Below are positions 34,107 to 44,300 of a stretch of 47,002 nt of DNA, piece after piece (within the stretch, counting starts at the first letter, position 1; each line of letters begins with the position of its first letter). The translations under genes and the position numbers were made by a program. Origin of the DNA: Robiginitalea sp. (lineage in GTDB: Bacteria; Bacteroidota; Bacteroidia; Flavobacteriales; Flavobacteriaceae); NCBI GenBank assembly GCA_024638915.1, contig JAHEJJ010000017.1, forward strand, positions 1 to 47,002, in the 5' to 3' direction. The notes under the pieces were generated by a model. It was not told where the DNA came from and ran no database searches. It worked only from the letters and a program-made list of their open reading frames with translations.

Positions 34107-34114
34107 TCGATCTG

Positions 34115-35002
34115 CTAAAACTTTAGTTTCTCATCTTTGTCCCAAAGACCCCAATAGGCGCCAACATCTCCTTCAGCACCTATTTTCCAAGACTCGTCAA
34201 AGGAGGAAAAATAAAATATCTCGATTTGATCCTCTTCGGCCCATTTTTGCATATTCATGAAATATTTCAAGTAATTATCATGAGAGGGATATGCGCCTTC
34301 CAGGTTGGTACCCTGACTGGGCCATCCGGTTTCTGAGATGATAACTTTTTTGCCATTACCCGCTTGTAGCGCTCGATGATACATATCCTTGATATAAAGC
34401 AGGGAATAATCTAGATCGCATCCTTCCCAGAATGGGTAGCAGTTGGCTAAAATTATATCACTTGCCTCGGCGATCCTCGGCCGCTCGGCAAACTCGTAAT
34501 AGGCATCTACATAGGCTACAGGGATATCAGGAACGGCATCCTTTACCTGACTGATAAAGTGCAGCAATTCGTCTTCGCTCAAATCTCCACGCAGCATTAC
34601 CTCATTACCTACAGCTGCAATGTCTACAAATCCCTGTTGGGCAAGATCTATAAGATTTTTAACTTCTTTTTCATTTATTTCAGGATCATCTCCAAGCCAG
34701 GCCCCAACCATGGTTTTAATACCAAATTCTTTGGCGATTCGCGGGATCTCTTCATTACCTTCAGTACATGAAAAAGAACGAATCCATTGGGTATAGGGTT
34801 GTATGATCTTCATTCTCCGGCGTATTTGTGCTTCGTTAATCTGATCACCCGGTTTTTGCCCTTCTTCATACGGACTAAAACACAAACCGTGCATTCCATC
34901 TTCCAATAGCAGCCGGCTCATCTTTTGTAATTGCTTCGTGCTTTTACCAGTGTAGTCGATGGACGATAATGCCAATCGCTTTTCTTTTCTAATATAGGAC
35001 AT
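34115..35002 (-). CDS. GH17-like glycoside hydrolase without a signal peptide
   Basis: A 295-residue beta-1,3-glucanase-like (beta/alpha)8 barrel. The acid/base is Glu 134 in AAVGNEVM and the nucleophile Glu 224 in IISETGWPSQG; both motifs match the GH17 pattern. FSPYEEGQKPGDQI and ANCYPFWEG are further family-like segments. No signal peptide is present; a stop codon lies in frame two codons upstream of the ATG, so none is hidden. It should act in the cytoplasm, unlike the GH17 lipoprotein at 38167. It could hydrolyse or rearrange imported oligoglucans, perhaps before phosphorolysis. It is the last gene of the minus-strand run. Confidence 0.85.
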   Translation of the reverse strand: MSYIRKEKRLALSSIDYTGKSTKQLQKMSRLLLEDGMHGLCFSPYEEGQKPGDQINEAQIRRRMKIIQPYTQWIRSFSCTEGNEEIPRIAKEFGIKTMVGAWLGDDPEINEKEVKNLIDLAQQGFVDIAAVGNEVMLRGDLSEDELLHFISQVKDAVPDIPVAYVDAYYEFAERPRIAEASDIILANCYPFWEGCDLDYSLLYIKDMYHRALQAGNGKKVIISETGWPSQGTNLEGAYPSHDNYLKYFMNMQKWAEEDQIEIFYFSSFDESWKIGAEGDVGAYWGLWDKDEKLKF

Positions 35003-35045
35003 ACTTTACCTTTTGTTTTTAGGTGATACTTAAATGATTTGTAAT

Positions 35046-36611
35046 TTATAGCTTTCCTCTCCTTGATTCCAATTCTTCTTTAATTTCCCTGGCTCTTTCT
35101 TCTGATAAAGAATACTTCCACATCACCCATAGGGCCAGGGCAGCGGTTAAAGAAGGAATAATTATATCGGCGATTCTGAGCCTGTTCATGGTTTCTAAGG
35201 ATTGTTCAGTAAGGTTTGGATCAAATCCTACAATCTTCAAAATCAATCCGCCTAAAACAAGTGCAATAGCTTGTCCCAATTTAACCATCCACCAATATAT
35301 GGCGCCAAAAGTGCCTTCCTTTCTAGGCATGCCATTTTCCAACTCATCTAAATCGCATACATCGGCCGTCATCGACATCATCAACGTAAATAATCCTCCC
35401 ATACCGAAAGCAAACAATGGAATTGGCACAAAAATAAGCCATGGTATATCACTACCCGGATCTATGGTAAACCAAGACATTCCAATATTTTCCAATGCTG
35501 GATTTAAAGCTTCAAATAACCCCCCAATAGCTGAGTTTAATCCCTTTCCCAAGCCTGTTTGGTTGAAATCATTATTGAGTTCTTTATCGAACCCAAACCA
35601 TTTTAAAAGGTAGCCTACGATGGATAGTGCTGTGGAGATTAAAAAGGCATTTCTCTTACCCCATTTATTCGCCATTTTTGAAATTATGGGAATCACCAAA
35701 AATGCCGTTATCATTGCATTGATAGTGTTGAACCAGGCTGGCCATGTACCTGCCAATTCATAACTGCCGTTATATATATAGAATACAATGATGAAAACCC
35801 CAAATGCCGCTACGAGTTGAAACCCATTAAAAACTAAAAATGTAGCTCCGCATAACTTCATAAATGGTTTGTTTTTAGATACTTGAACTATCCCTTGAAA
35901 CAAATCTTTCATGTTCGAAGCAAGCGTTTTGAAATTGATCTTTTTTCGGTTTTCCATATGTTCGGAATCAATACCATGACAAAATAACGCCGGCAGAATT
36001 CCAAAAATCACGCACATCGCACCTACTATCAGAGCCATAGTACGGACGCCCTCTGTTTGAGTATTAAAGGTATTGGAGTCTGGTATAATTACATATAACC
36101 AGGGCACAATCATCCAGGCAATCTGTCCCATGCTATTTGCAAAACTCATCAACCTTGTTCTTTCATTATAATCTGATGTCATTTCATAACCAAGTCCTAC
36201 CAAAGGTGTAGCAAACATTGTATTACCCACCAGGAATAGAATTTGAATAATCATTACATGCCAGATGATATAAGTCTGAGAGGCATTATCATCTAATTGC
36301 CACATCAAAAAGAAGAGAATACCACTGATGATTGCCCCTATGAAAATATAAGGTCTTCTTCTGCCAAACCTGGATTTTGTGTTGTCTGAAATGAAACCCA
36401 TTATCGGGTCGGTAATGGCATCGAATATTCTTGGTAATCCTCCCAGGAGTCCAGCCCATAGAGGGTCGACCCCCCACGCAGTCAGTAAAAAGAACTGAAT
36501 AAAAACGCCAAGTGTTCCTGGTAAAATGTTTAGAATAAAATGACCTGCCCCAAAGGCGGCTTTTTGCCCAATAGGGACTTTATCTTTAGAAAGTGTTTTT
36601 ACCTGACTCAT
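35046..36611 (-). CDS. GPH-type MFS oligosaccharide transporter
   Basis: A 521-residue transporter of the glycoside-pentoside-hexuronide cation symporter family (MelB-like). The N-terminal pattern PRIFDAITDPIMGFISDNTKSRFGRRRPYIFIG is the family fingerprint. About 12 hydrophobic helices are seen, with MSMTADVCDLDELENGMPRKEGTFGAIYWWMVKLGQA as the second conserved loop. A segment of about 60 residues in the C-terminal half (NQTGLGKGLNSAIGGLFEALNPALENIGM and following) is longer than usual. It stands between a GH30 lipoprotein gene and the cytoplasmic GH17 gene, and probably imports short beta-glucan oligosaccharides. Confidence 0.92.
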   Translation of the reverse strand: MSQVKTLSKDKVPIGQKAAFGAGHFILNILPGTLGVFIQFFLLTAWGVDPLWAGLLGGLPRIFDAITDPIMGFISDNTKSRFGRRRPYIFIGAIISGILFFLMWQLDDNASQTYIIWHVMIIQILFLVGNTMFATPLVGLGYEMTSDYNERTRLMSFANSMGQIAWMIVPWLYVIIPDSNTFNTQTEGVRTMALIVGAMCVIFGILPALFCHGIDSEHMENRKKINFKTLASNMKDLFQGIVQVSKNKPFMKLCGATFLVFNGFQLVAAFGVFIIVFYIYNGSYELAGTWPAWFNTINAMITAFLVIPIISKMANKWGKRNAFLISTALSIVGYLLKWFGFDKELNNDFNQTGLGKGLNSAIGGLFEALNPALENIGMSWFTIDPGSDIPWLIFVPIPLFAFGMGGLFTLMMSMTADVCDLDELENGMPRKEGTFGAIYWWMVKLGQAIALVLGGLILKIVGFDPNLTEQSLETMNRLRIADIIIPSLTAALALWVMWKYSLSEERAREIKEELESRRGKL

Positions 36612-36632
36612 GATTTTTTTGGTTGATTGGTT

Positions 36633-38117
36633 CTATTGTTTAATTACTATAGTCTGTATCGCACGGGCACTTATTGTTATGTTCGAATTACTTTCTCCTA
36701 AAGAAAGATTGAACTCCTTATCATCGTTAGCTTGATTTAATACCACCACCGCAATACTACCATCAGGATTTTGTGCTGCGGTGACCATCAGTGTCTCATC
36801 ATCGTTGTCAAATCCAATACGTACGGCACCCGGTCTGATAAATTTGCTGAAGTGGGCCATGGTATAATAGAGGGGTGTAAAATATACCTGGTCTTGATCC
36901 GGATCCACTATAACCGGAGCTACACACCAGTTCTTAAACCAATTAGGACCACCCTGGCGGTCTAAAACCATATTCCAGTCTACCCAACCATCTACCCAAT
37001 TGTTCATGCAGCCTATGATATCGCGTGCATATCGATAAACCGGGACGTATTTAGGATGGAGATGTTTATCTTCTTCAGGAGCCCAGTCCCAACCCCAGTC
37101 AGTCGCTTCTTTAGACCAGTACCATTTATCGTCCTGCCAAACGGGGACCTGAGCGTCAACGCAGGCTTCAGATTGAATGATATGTTTATTTGGGGCTGCA
37201 TTGTGCGCAAACTGCAGATTCTCAGGGAACCAGTCGAATGTACTCGCATACCAGTGCACGGCAGTACCATCGAAATATTTGGCGGCATCTTCATCCTCGA
37301 ACATAGCCCTGATCCATTCTTTCATCTCCTCACCCCGATTCTGATCATAACCGAGAATTTTAACATCATGCCCGTCTGATTCTAATTTTGGACCCAGATG
37401 ATTTTTAACAAATAGAGACATCTCTTCGGGTGTATAATGCATACTTTCCCAATTGTTGTCATTTCCCAGCGGTTCATTTTCAACGGTAAACCCCCATATA
37501 TCGATGCCCTCTTCTTTATAGGCATCGATATATTTTGAAAAGAACAAAGCCCAGGTATCGTAATACTCCGGCAGTAGTTTTCCACCGCGCCAGTCTTTGT
37601 TATCTTTCATCCATGGCGGAGCGGTCCATGGCGAGGCCATTATCTTAAAACCATCTTCGGAGACCTCCATAGCTTCCCTGATCATCGGGATGATATCATC
37701 ACGGTCTTCTTCAATCGAGAAGCTTTTTAATTCCATATCCCCTTCCTCAGGGGCGTACGAATAATTACTAACCGAAAAATCACAAGAATTCATATGGGTC
37801 CGGGTAAGTGAATATCTTGCTCCTTCGGAACCAAAATAGGCCTGGATGATCTCCTGCCGATTCTCCTTGCTGAGTTGATTAAGCAAAGAGGCAGAGGCTT
37901 CGGTAAAAGAACCTCCAAAACCTGTAATGGTTTGGAATTTTTGTGCTGGTCTTAAATTGATCTGTGAGGCAGGGCCTTCTATTTGAAATTCACTCAAAGG
38001 CTTTAATTTATTACCATCGGCTGAAGTTTCATAGACTTGAACCTCCAGTTTGTTTTCGGCAGTACAGGCTCCTAGCATTGCAGTTGCTAATAATATAAGG
38101 TTGATTCGATAATTCAT
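36633..38117 (-). CDS. GH30 family glycoside hydrolase, lipoprotein (second copy)
   Basis: A 494-residue lipoprotein (lipobox LGAC, Cys 18). The barrel entry FQTITGFGGSFTEASASLLNQLS, RYSLTRTHMNSCDFSVSNYSY and SPWTAPPWMKDN place it in GH30. The acid/base is Glu 215 in TVENEPLG and the nucleophile Glu 317 in IIQSEACVD. The C-terminal sandwich ends SARAIQTIVIKQ. It is only distantly similar to the first GH30 gene (TVQNEP and FTEG there), so the pair probably belongs to different subfamilies with different substrates or modes. It likely acts on beta-1,6 branches or gentio-oligosaccharides; the precise linkage is not visible. Confidence 0.93.
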   Translation of the reverse strand: MNYRINLILLATAMLGACTAENKLEVQVYETSADGNKLKPLSEFQIEGPASQINLRPAQKFQTITGFGGSFTEASASLLNQLSKENRQEIIQAYFGSEGARYSLTRTHMNSCDFSVSNYSYAPEEGDMELKSFSIEEDRDDIIPMIREAMEVSEDGFKIMASPWTAPPWMKDNKDWRGGKLLPEYYDTWALFFSKYIDAYKEEGIDIWGFTVENEPLGNDNNWESMHYTPEEMSLFVKNHLGPKLESDGHDVKILGYDQNRGEEMKEWIRAMFEDEDAAKYFDGTAVHWYASTFDWFPENLQFAHNAAPNKHIIQSEACVDAQVPVWQDDKWYWSKEATDWGWDWAPEEDKHLHPKYVPVYRYARDIIGCMNNWVDGWVDWNMVLDRQGGPNWFKNWCVAPVIVDPDQDQVYFTPLYYTMAHFSKFIRPGAVRIGFDNDDETLMVTAAQNPDGSIAVVVLNQANDDKEFNLSLGESNSNITISARAIQTIVIKQ

Positions 38118-38166
38118 TTGTCCATTATTTTACCATAAACATTTGACTGTTTACGTCCGATTTAAT

Positions 38167-39465
38167 TTAATGCGGAACGGCATGATCTTTATTAGTTGGA
38201 GGGACAAGTACATCTTCCATCAAGGCATTTTCGTCACCGTTATAGGTCTTGGTAACCGGATTGCCATTTCGGGTCAATCCCTTAAACGTTCCCTTATCCA
38301 CCATATCCCATAATGGATATTTGGCTTGTCCGTCAATGGTGAATAGTCCAAAAAAGTTTTCCGATCCTTTTCTATTGTGGGCATCTTTCCATTGCTCGTT
38401 GAAGGCCTCAAAATAAAAACAGGAGATACCGGCAGCATTGGTCCATTCTCGCATATGTTTGTAATACAGTCCTTCTTTAAATTCATCCGTGGCTCTTGAA
38501 CAATTTGGACCGTAGTGTCCGTTAGAAACCGTTGCCCAGCCGGTTTCGCCAATATGAATAGGTTTCTCGACATTAAGGCTTTTAACATAATTCGAAACCG
38601 CATTATACTGAGCTATTGCGAATTCCTTGGCACGAAGCATTGCCGCCTCTATTTTCTCCAGGTCGGATAACTTTTCTTCTTCATCCGGTACATACCAAAA
38701 CTCGGGATTATAGTGGGTATTATGATAGGGGTAGGTATGCATCGAAATGTAATCTACGGCCTTGACCAAATTTTCCAGATCTTCTGTATGGTAGCTAGGA
38801 TCGCCACCGCCCCAGGAGGCAAAATCGTCTGAACTGGTAATCCATAGATCTTCAGGTAGCTTGCCAGACTTCTTTAGGGACTGCAGGTGATTTACCCATT
38901 TAAGTATAACCCCGGGCTGAACATAGTAACTTTCGGCCCACCTTATCATAGCTTCGTTACCAACGGCAAGGATTTTTACAATCTCCGGATATTGATTTGC
39001 CAGGGCCACAGCCCTGCCGATTTCATCAGCGTTTTGTTCACTTTCAATGTTATGATCAGGTTCCTGCCCGGTCCATGCATTTTTACAGTCGATCCAGGCC
39101 CCGAGCATCACATACATTTCAAAATCAGGATCTTCTTCTTTCAGCTGCCTTATGGCGATTAGAATGTTGAAGGCGTGGGGTAATTGGACATTATAGGTTC
39201 GCAAAACCCTGATTCCCATGGCATGCATTATCCTTAAGTCCTCCTTAAGCTCATCGAGTGTAGGCTGAAATTTATGATCCCGACTGGTCCCCCTATAACC
39301 ACCATATGAAATGGCCAAGAACTTTGGATTGCCTAAAATATCCAAGGCTGTCAATTCTTTTTTCATTTGTGTTTGCTCTTCTTTCTCTATCACTTTAGCG
39401 TCTTTGCAGGAATATAGGCCTGTCAGAGCCATCGAGACAACCAAAATTATCGGCAATAATTTCAT
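38167..39465 (-). CDS. GH17-like glycoside hydrolase, lipoprotein
   Basis: A 432-residue lipoprotein (lipobox LYSC, Cys 20). The catalytic motifs are Glu 171 in LAVGNEAMI and Glu 307 in HIGETGW, with ISYGGYRG at the barrel start and DYISMHTYPYHNTHY. It is longer than the cytoplasmic GH17 and differs around the second catalytic loop. Expected activity is beta-1,3-glucan hydrolysis or transglycosylation outside the cytoplasm. It is 72 bases downstream of the GH3 gene and upstream of the second GH30 gene on the same strand. Confidence 0.88.
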   Translation of the reverse strand: MKLLPIILVVSMALTGLYSCKDAKVIEKEEQTQMKKELTALDILGNPKFLAISYGGYRGTSRDHKFQPTLDELKEDLRIMHAMGIRVLRTYNVQLPHAFNILIAIRQLKEEDPDFEMYVMLGAWIDCKNAWTGQEPDHNIESEQNADEIGRAVALANQYPEIVKILAVGNEAMIRWAESYYVQPGVILKWVNHLQSLKKSGKLPEDLWITSSDDFASWGGGDPSYHTEDLENLVKAVDYISMHTYPYHNTHYNPEFWYVPDEEEKLSDLEKIEAAMLRAKEFAIAQYNAVSNYVKSLNVEKPIHIGETGWATVSNGHYGPNCSRATDEFKEGLYYKHMREWTNAAGISCFYFEAFNEQWKDAHNRKGSENFFGLFTIDGQAKYPLWDMVDKGTFKGLTRNGNPVTKTYNGDENALMEDVLVPPTNKDHAVPH

Positions 39466-39536
39466 AGTCGTTTCTTTTAGATTTTTTCCATGTACGAAAT
39501 GGTATGGTATAAGTCATTTTTAGTATCCGCTAACGG

Positions 39537-41360
39537 TTAGTTGTATTGCAATCCAAATCCAAAGGGAAATAGAGGTTCTATTGAGTCATCCCAGAAATTA
39601 GGACCGTATTTACCTTTGTAATCGCCGATTGATTTTGGCCATGAATGGGGCAACTTCCCTTTGAAGTTATAGTCCCCAAACAGCACCTCTGCAATTCCAT
39701 CACCCTCAGAACCAGGCAGCCATGCTGCTACAAATGCATCGGATTGCTCAATTTGTTTCGTGCTAACCAGAGGCCTTCCGGAGAGCAGTATAACCACAGT
39801 GTTAACCCCTTTTTTCTCATAGGCATCTATATAGCCTTGATGTGATTCCGTCAGAGTGAGCTCAAAATCACTCACCTCATGACCTACGTCCCCAAAAAAT
39901 TCGGCATAGGGCTTTTCACCAATAAAAATGAGCGCCACATCGGCGTCGTCTTGAATATTGGTAGCATGGGGATCATAAATAACCTCTCCCCTGGCAAGCT
40001 TTTTAACCCCCTCAAGAATAGTGGTTGCTCCCTTATAATCCCTGTCTGCACCTTGCCAATCAATAGTCCATCCACCCGACTGAAGACCAGCACTATCGGC
40101 GTGTTCCCCAACCACCACGATTTTAGCCAGGTTCTTTTCCAGGGGAAGAATATTTTTTTCGTTCTTCAGCAAAACCAGAGATTCTCTCACCGCCTGTCGT
40201 GCTACTACCCTATGCTTATCAGACCCAATCTCATCGATCAATTCAGGATCAGGGAAAGGACTTTCAAATAGACCCAATCGGTATTTTTGGCGCAGTATCC
40301 TTCGAACAGCATCATCGATCCGATCCATTGAAACTTCACCTGATTTAACAGCTTTCTTCAATCCTTTCTGGAACATTTCCAGATCACCATCCACGGCCAT
40401 CACCATATCGATACCCGCATCTACGATGTTGTTCTCCCCATATTTGGAATAACCTTTCCAGTCTGAAACGACAATACCATCGAATTTCAAACTGTTTTTC
40501 AAAGTACCGGTTATATGATCTTTGTGGGCATGCATGGAAATACCATTAAGGGTATTGAATGATGTCATAACAGAACCTACGCCCATTTCTATCGCTGCCT
40601 TATATGGAGGCAATAAGTACTCTTTGACCTCTTCCAACGAAAGTGAGGTTTCACCACCTTCCTGACCATAATCCGTTGATCCATCGCCGATAAAATGCTT
40701 GGCTGTTGCCATTACTATGGGTGAATCTGAAAATTTTCCCTGATGTCCTTCTATCGATGCTTTGGTTAGTTTTGTGGTTAATTCGGTGCTTTCTGAAAAG
40801 GCTTCATAAACCCTGCCCCATTTTTCATTATAGGGAATGGCCACACAAGGCGAAAAGACCCAATTAAAACCCGTGGCCTTTGATTCCAGAGCAGTAATAG
40901 CGGCTACTTTCTTTACAAGTTCGGCGTTCCCAGAGGCTCCTAATCCGATATTATGCGGAAAAATGGTGGCGCCATCGAATGTATTTTGACCATGAACAGC
41001 ATCTACCCCAAAAAGCAGGGGTATCCCTAATCGTGTAGACAAGGCGATCTCCTGCAACCTCTTAAACTTCAATTGCCATTCCAGGGCTGTTGTACCGGGA
41101 GTTGAACCTTCTGTATGAATAATAGATCCAACGTACCTGGTCGCAACCTCTTCCTCAATGATGTCGTTAAAATGCCTTACCTGTGTCATTTGACCGATCT
41201 TCTCTTCGAGTGTCATCAATGGTAATAAAGCGTCAATTTTTGACGCTATGGTAGTATCTGCATTCTTTTCTTTAGCCATCTGATTGCTATAACATGAATA
41301 GAGGAAGGCTATGCTTATGGCAAAACACCTCAGAACATGTATTAAAATATTAAGTGTCAC
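39537..41360 (-). CDS. GH3 family beta-glucosidase, lipoprotein
   Basis: A 607-residue protein with a lipoprotein signal (FAISIAFLYSC, Cys 23). Its N-terminal GH3 barrel has MTLEEKIGQMTQV, LFGVDAVHGQNT, AKHFIGDG and the nucleophile Asp 300 in GIVVSDWKGYS. A five-stranded sandwich domain (about residues 390-600) follows, with the acid/base within it but not certain by eye. The GH3 layout without a C-terminal FnIII domain matches exo-beta-glucan glucohydrolases of about this size. The start codon is GTG, and GTGA overlaps the stop of the phosphorylase gene, so translation is coupled. It would release glucose from non-reducing ends of laminari- or cello-type oligomers. Confidence 0.94.
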   Translation of the reverse strand: MTLNILIHVLRCFAISIAFLYSCYSNQMAKEKNADTTIASKIDALLPLMTLEEKIGQMTQVRHFNDIIEEEVATRYVGSIIHTEGSTPGTTALEWQLKFKRLQEIALSTRLGIPLLFGVDAVHGQNTFDGATIFPHNIGLGASGNAELVKKVAAITALESKATGFNWVFSPCVAIPYNEKWGRVYEAFSESTELTTKLTKASIEGHQGKFSDSPIVMATAKHFIGDGSTDYGQEGGETSLSLEEVKEYLLPPYKAAIEMGVGSVMTSFNTLNGISMHAHKDHITGTLKNSLKFDGIVVSDWKGYSKYGENNIVDAGIDMVMAVDGDLEMFQKGLKKAVKSGEVSMDRIDDAVRRILRQKYRLGLFESPFPDPELIDEIGSDKHRVVARQAVRESLVLLKNEKNILPLEKNLAKIVVVGEHADSAGLQSGGWTIDWQGADRDYKGATTILEGVKKLARGEVIYDPHATNIQDDADVALIFIGEKPYAEFFGDVGHEVSDFELTLTESHQGYIDAYEKKGVNTVVILLSGRPLVSTKQIEQSDAFVAAWLPGSEGDGIAEVLFGDYNFKGKLPHSWPKSIGDYKGKYGPNFWDDSIEPLFPFGFGLQYN

Positions 41361-44300
41361 CTTAGATCAACTTCTTTTAACTTTACGATGATCTGGCTTA
41401 TTTCACCGTTTCTTTCAAATACCTTCTTGCTTGTCGCCTCGTCTAAGGTCAGGGAGTCGATTATTTTTGATGTACTATTTTCAAATGCAATCTCGATATT
41501 TTCCTCAGAAGACAAGACATATACCACCGGAATTTGGCAAAAGGTAAAACAGAGCGATCCTGCGGCCAGTGTGAGGGTTTTCTCTTCCTGTTTTACATCT
41601 ACATAAGAGAAGACTTTCGGCTCCGATAGGAACTCTCCTTTTCTTAAAAGACATGGATTGAAATTCAGTTTTCCCGCGGTTATAAAAACGCCTAATTCGC
41701 CAAACCTGCTGAGGATATCTTCCTTCACCTGTCCTGTCATACCGGGCTGCTGTGCGCCTTTCCCTGCGGGGGTGTGCGAATATGGATCTGTAGGGAACGC
41801 GCCATAAAGGGAAGGTGGTTTGTGAACCCCGATCCCCTCATTGATCTCGTAATAATGCTCCAGTAACTTGCCCACAAGCTGATCATCTTCATTGTCTAAA
41901 TAGGCTTTTAAGCAAACTTCCTGGACGGCCAGCAATAATTTCGATACCATATGCCAGTAGATAGAACCCAAACCTTCGTAGCCGAAAAAGGTACCCGAAC
42001 GACCGGTAAATGCCTTATGGTTGAATATTTTCTCGAAGATCTGGAGTACCCGATGTTTTTCTACATCGGTAAGATTCGAATAGGTACTAACTGGTAACTT
42101 GTTCAGCGATTCTTCAAGGTCGCTGGCGTTCTTAAAATCTCCATTGAAGTGGAATGCCCCGTCGATGTCTTTTTTGATGATCCGGGTATCTCCGGCATTT
42201 ATCAATTCGCTTAAAAGAGCTGAACTTTTCACCTCTTCTTCAGCGATGCGATTTTTCTCTGCGAATCGAGGCAATTCTTTATTCGGATAAAGGAGATAAC
42301 TATATTGATCTGCCCTGAATAATTTACTCTTTTTCAGGCCATCCAGAAGTCTTAGTGCCTCAGATCCCGATAGGTAACCTGAGCTCAGCACGGCAACCTG
42401 GCCCTCTAACATCTCACTTAAATGAGAAACCGACACCTCATTTTCATTCTCAAGTGTCATTAAATTATATGCATGGTAAAGTCCGTCATTCCTCAAATTG
42501 GCTTTTATGGAATGCTCTGTAAAAAGCATACTCAACCCGATTAGTTCTTGAACGGCATTGAGATCGAGTACGGCTTTGTCACCGGAAAACTCTTTCTGAT
42601 ATATTTTCTGCCGGTAAGCACTGCCAGCTTCTCCCAGCCCATCCATAATCAATTTTCTGTCCGTATTGTTTATCTCAGAATTCAAGAGGGATCGATGATT
42701 CGCAAAGGTGTTATGTACACCCTCAAAAAATTCTACGATTTCTGCTGAAACCGATACTTTATCCACCTCGGTTTTAAGTAGAATATCATTAAAAAAGTTT
42801 AGAAACCTTCTGAGGTAATATAGAGTCACCATCGAAACCCCGTTTCCTACAAGTGCATTATTGGCGTCGTTCCACTCCGGCCGCTGTGTATTCATCCAAA
42901 TCCCTCCTTCAGGAATAAAATTAGAGAGTTTGGCCAGTACTGTAGCCAGTATTTTTTCGATAAAATTTACTCTGTAAATAGCTGTTTTTTCGCTGCTCAG
43001 CAGGGCTCCGTCAGCACCAATTTTGGCCCTGTTTTCGCGTATTTTCCGGTCCGATTCATCGTCGAATACAATGGTGTCCTTCGGGTGATCAAGCAAATCC
43101 TGATAGGCTTTTATCTTGTAGGGGACATTGGCGTAAACAAAGATCTCCTGATCGAAATAACCTTCCAATCTTCCAGGGGCATAATCTTCGATAAACTCGA
43201 GGAATTTTAGCAAGTAAATGATCTGGTGATCACCCCAATATCCTATATAGGACCATGGATCATCGGGTTCTATTGTTTCCCAATCGAAGCCTCCTTTGGT
43301 AACCCGATAAGGATTATAGCCATCAAAAGTGGTGGCGTTCAGGAATTTATGGATCATGCTCTCTATAAATTCCGGGTAGGAATATGCCAATGCTTCCCAG
43401 TTCTGGAAGATATCTCTCCAGTTTCCTTCGTAATCCAAAATTTTGGAGCCGTCGATCTCACTTTGGGTATTTATCGAAAACACATTCCAGGGCCTGCTTG
43501 GATCTCCGTGCCTACGACTGAATTTCAATGGCAAATATTCCAAACAGAGCCTTTTTAAATGATAGTCACCAGATCCTTCTGCTAATTCCTTGAGCCTGCC
43601 AATCGTGAAGACATCGGGGAGCTTTTCAACAAGATCTTTAAACTTTCCAAAAACATTTCTGTTGGCTTTTTCAAGATAATTTTTAAAATCCCATTTTTCG
43701 ATCTGGTAATTGTGATCAAAAATTCCACCCCTCATGATGTTGAATAAGGTATTTGAGAAGTGCCGACTGTCCCTCAGTTTATCGCTGGTGAGCTGAAGGC
43801 CATCAGAGGCTGCATTTAACGCGATCAGGCGCCGAGTACCATTTTCTATGTCCAGGTTTATCTTTTGGTCCAGTCCCTTTTCTTTCCTGATCGATCTTGA
43901 AAGTTCCGCTATATCCGAATGATCCTGATTTACATTAGCAATGATCATCCAATCTTTTTTGGTGCCAGCCCCCAGACTAAAATTGGTATGGGTGAAATAG
44001 GCCCCTTTTTCAGCCTTAATATCCACCTCATTCTCCAGCACCATACCGTCCCTGAATTTCGCTAACTGCAGCGAGGATAATAGATATGTTGGCTTCTCCA
44101 GGCCAACGGACCAGGCAACATTTGATTTTAGGGCTTCACTGGGCTCTGCTTTATCTACAATAATGGCACTTAGCGCGTATATGCCAAGTCCTGATTCTTG
44201 GAGCAGTTCACTTCGCTTATAAGCGTCTACCAGATTGCTCTGCCTGTTCTGCAAATCACTGCCAACCCCATAAGGAAGAATATTCTGAATCCCGTCAACC

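Noticed and set aside
43226-43558. 110-codon plus-strand frame
   Set aside because: Antisense to the phosphorylase gene, with no domain or start signal.
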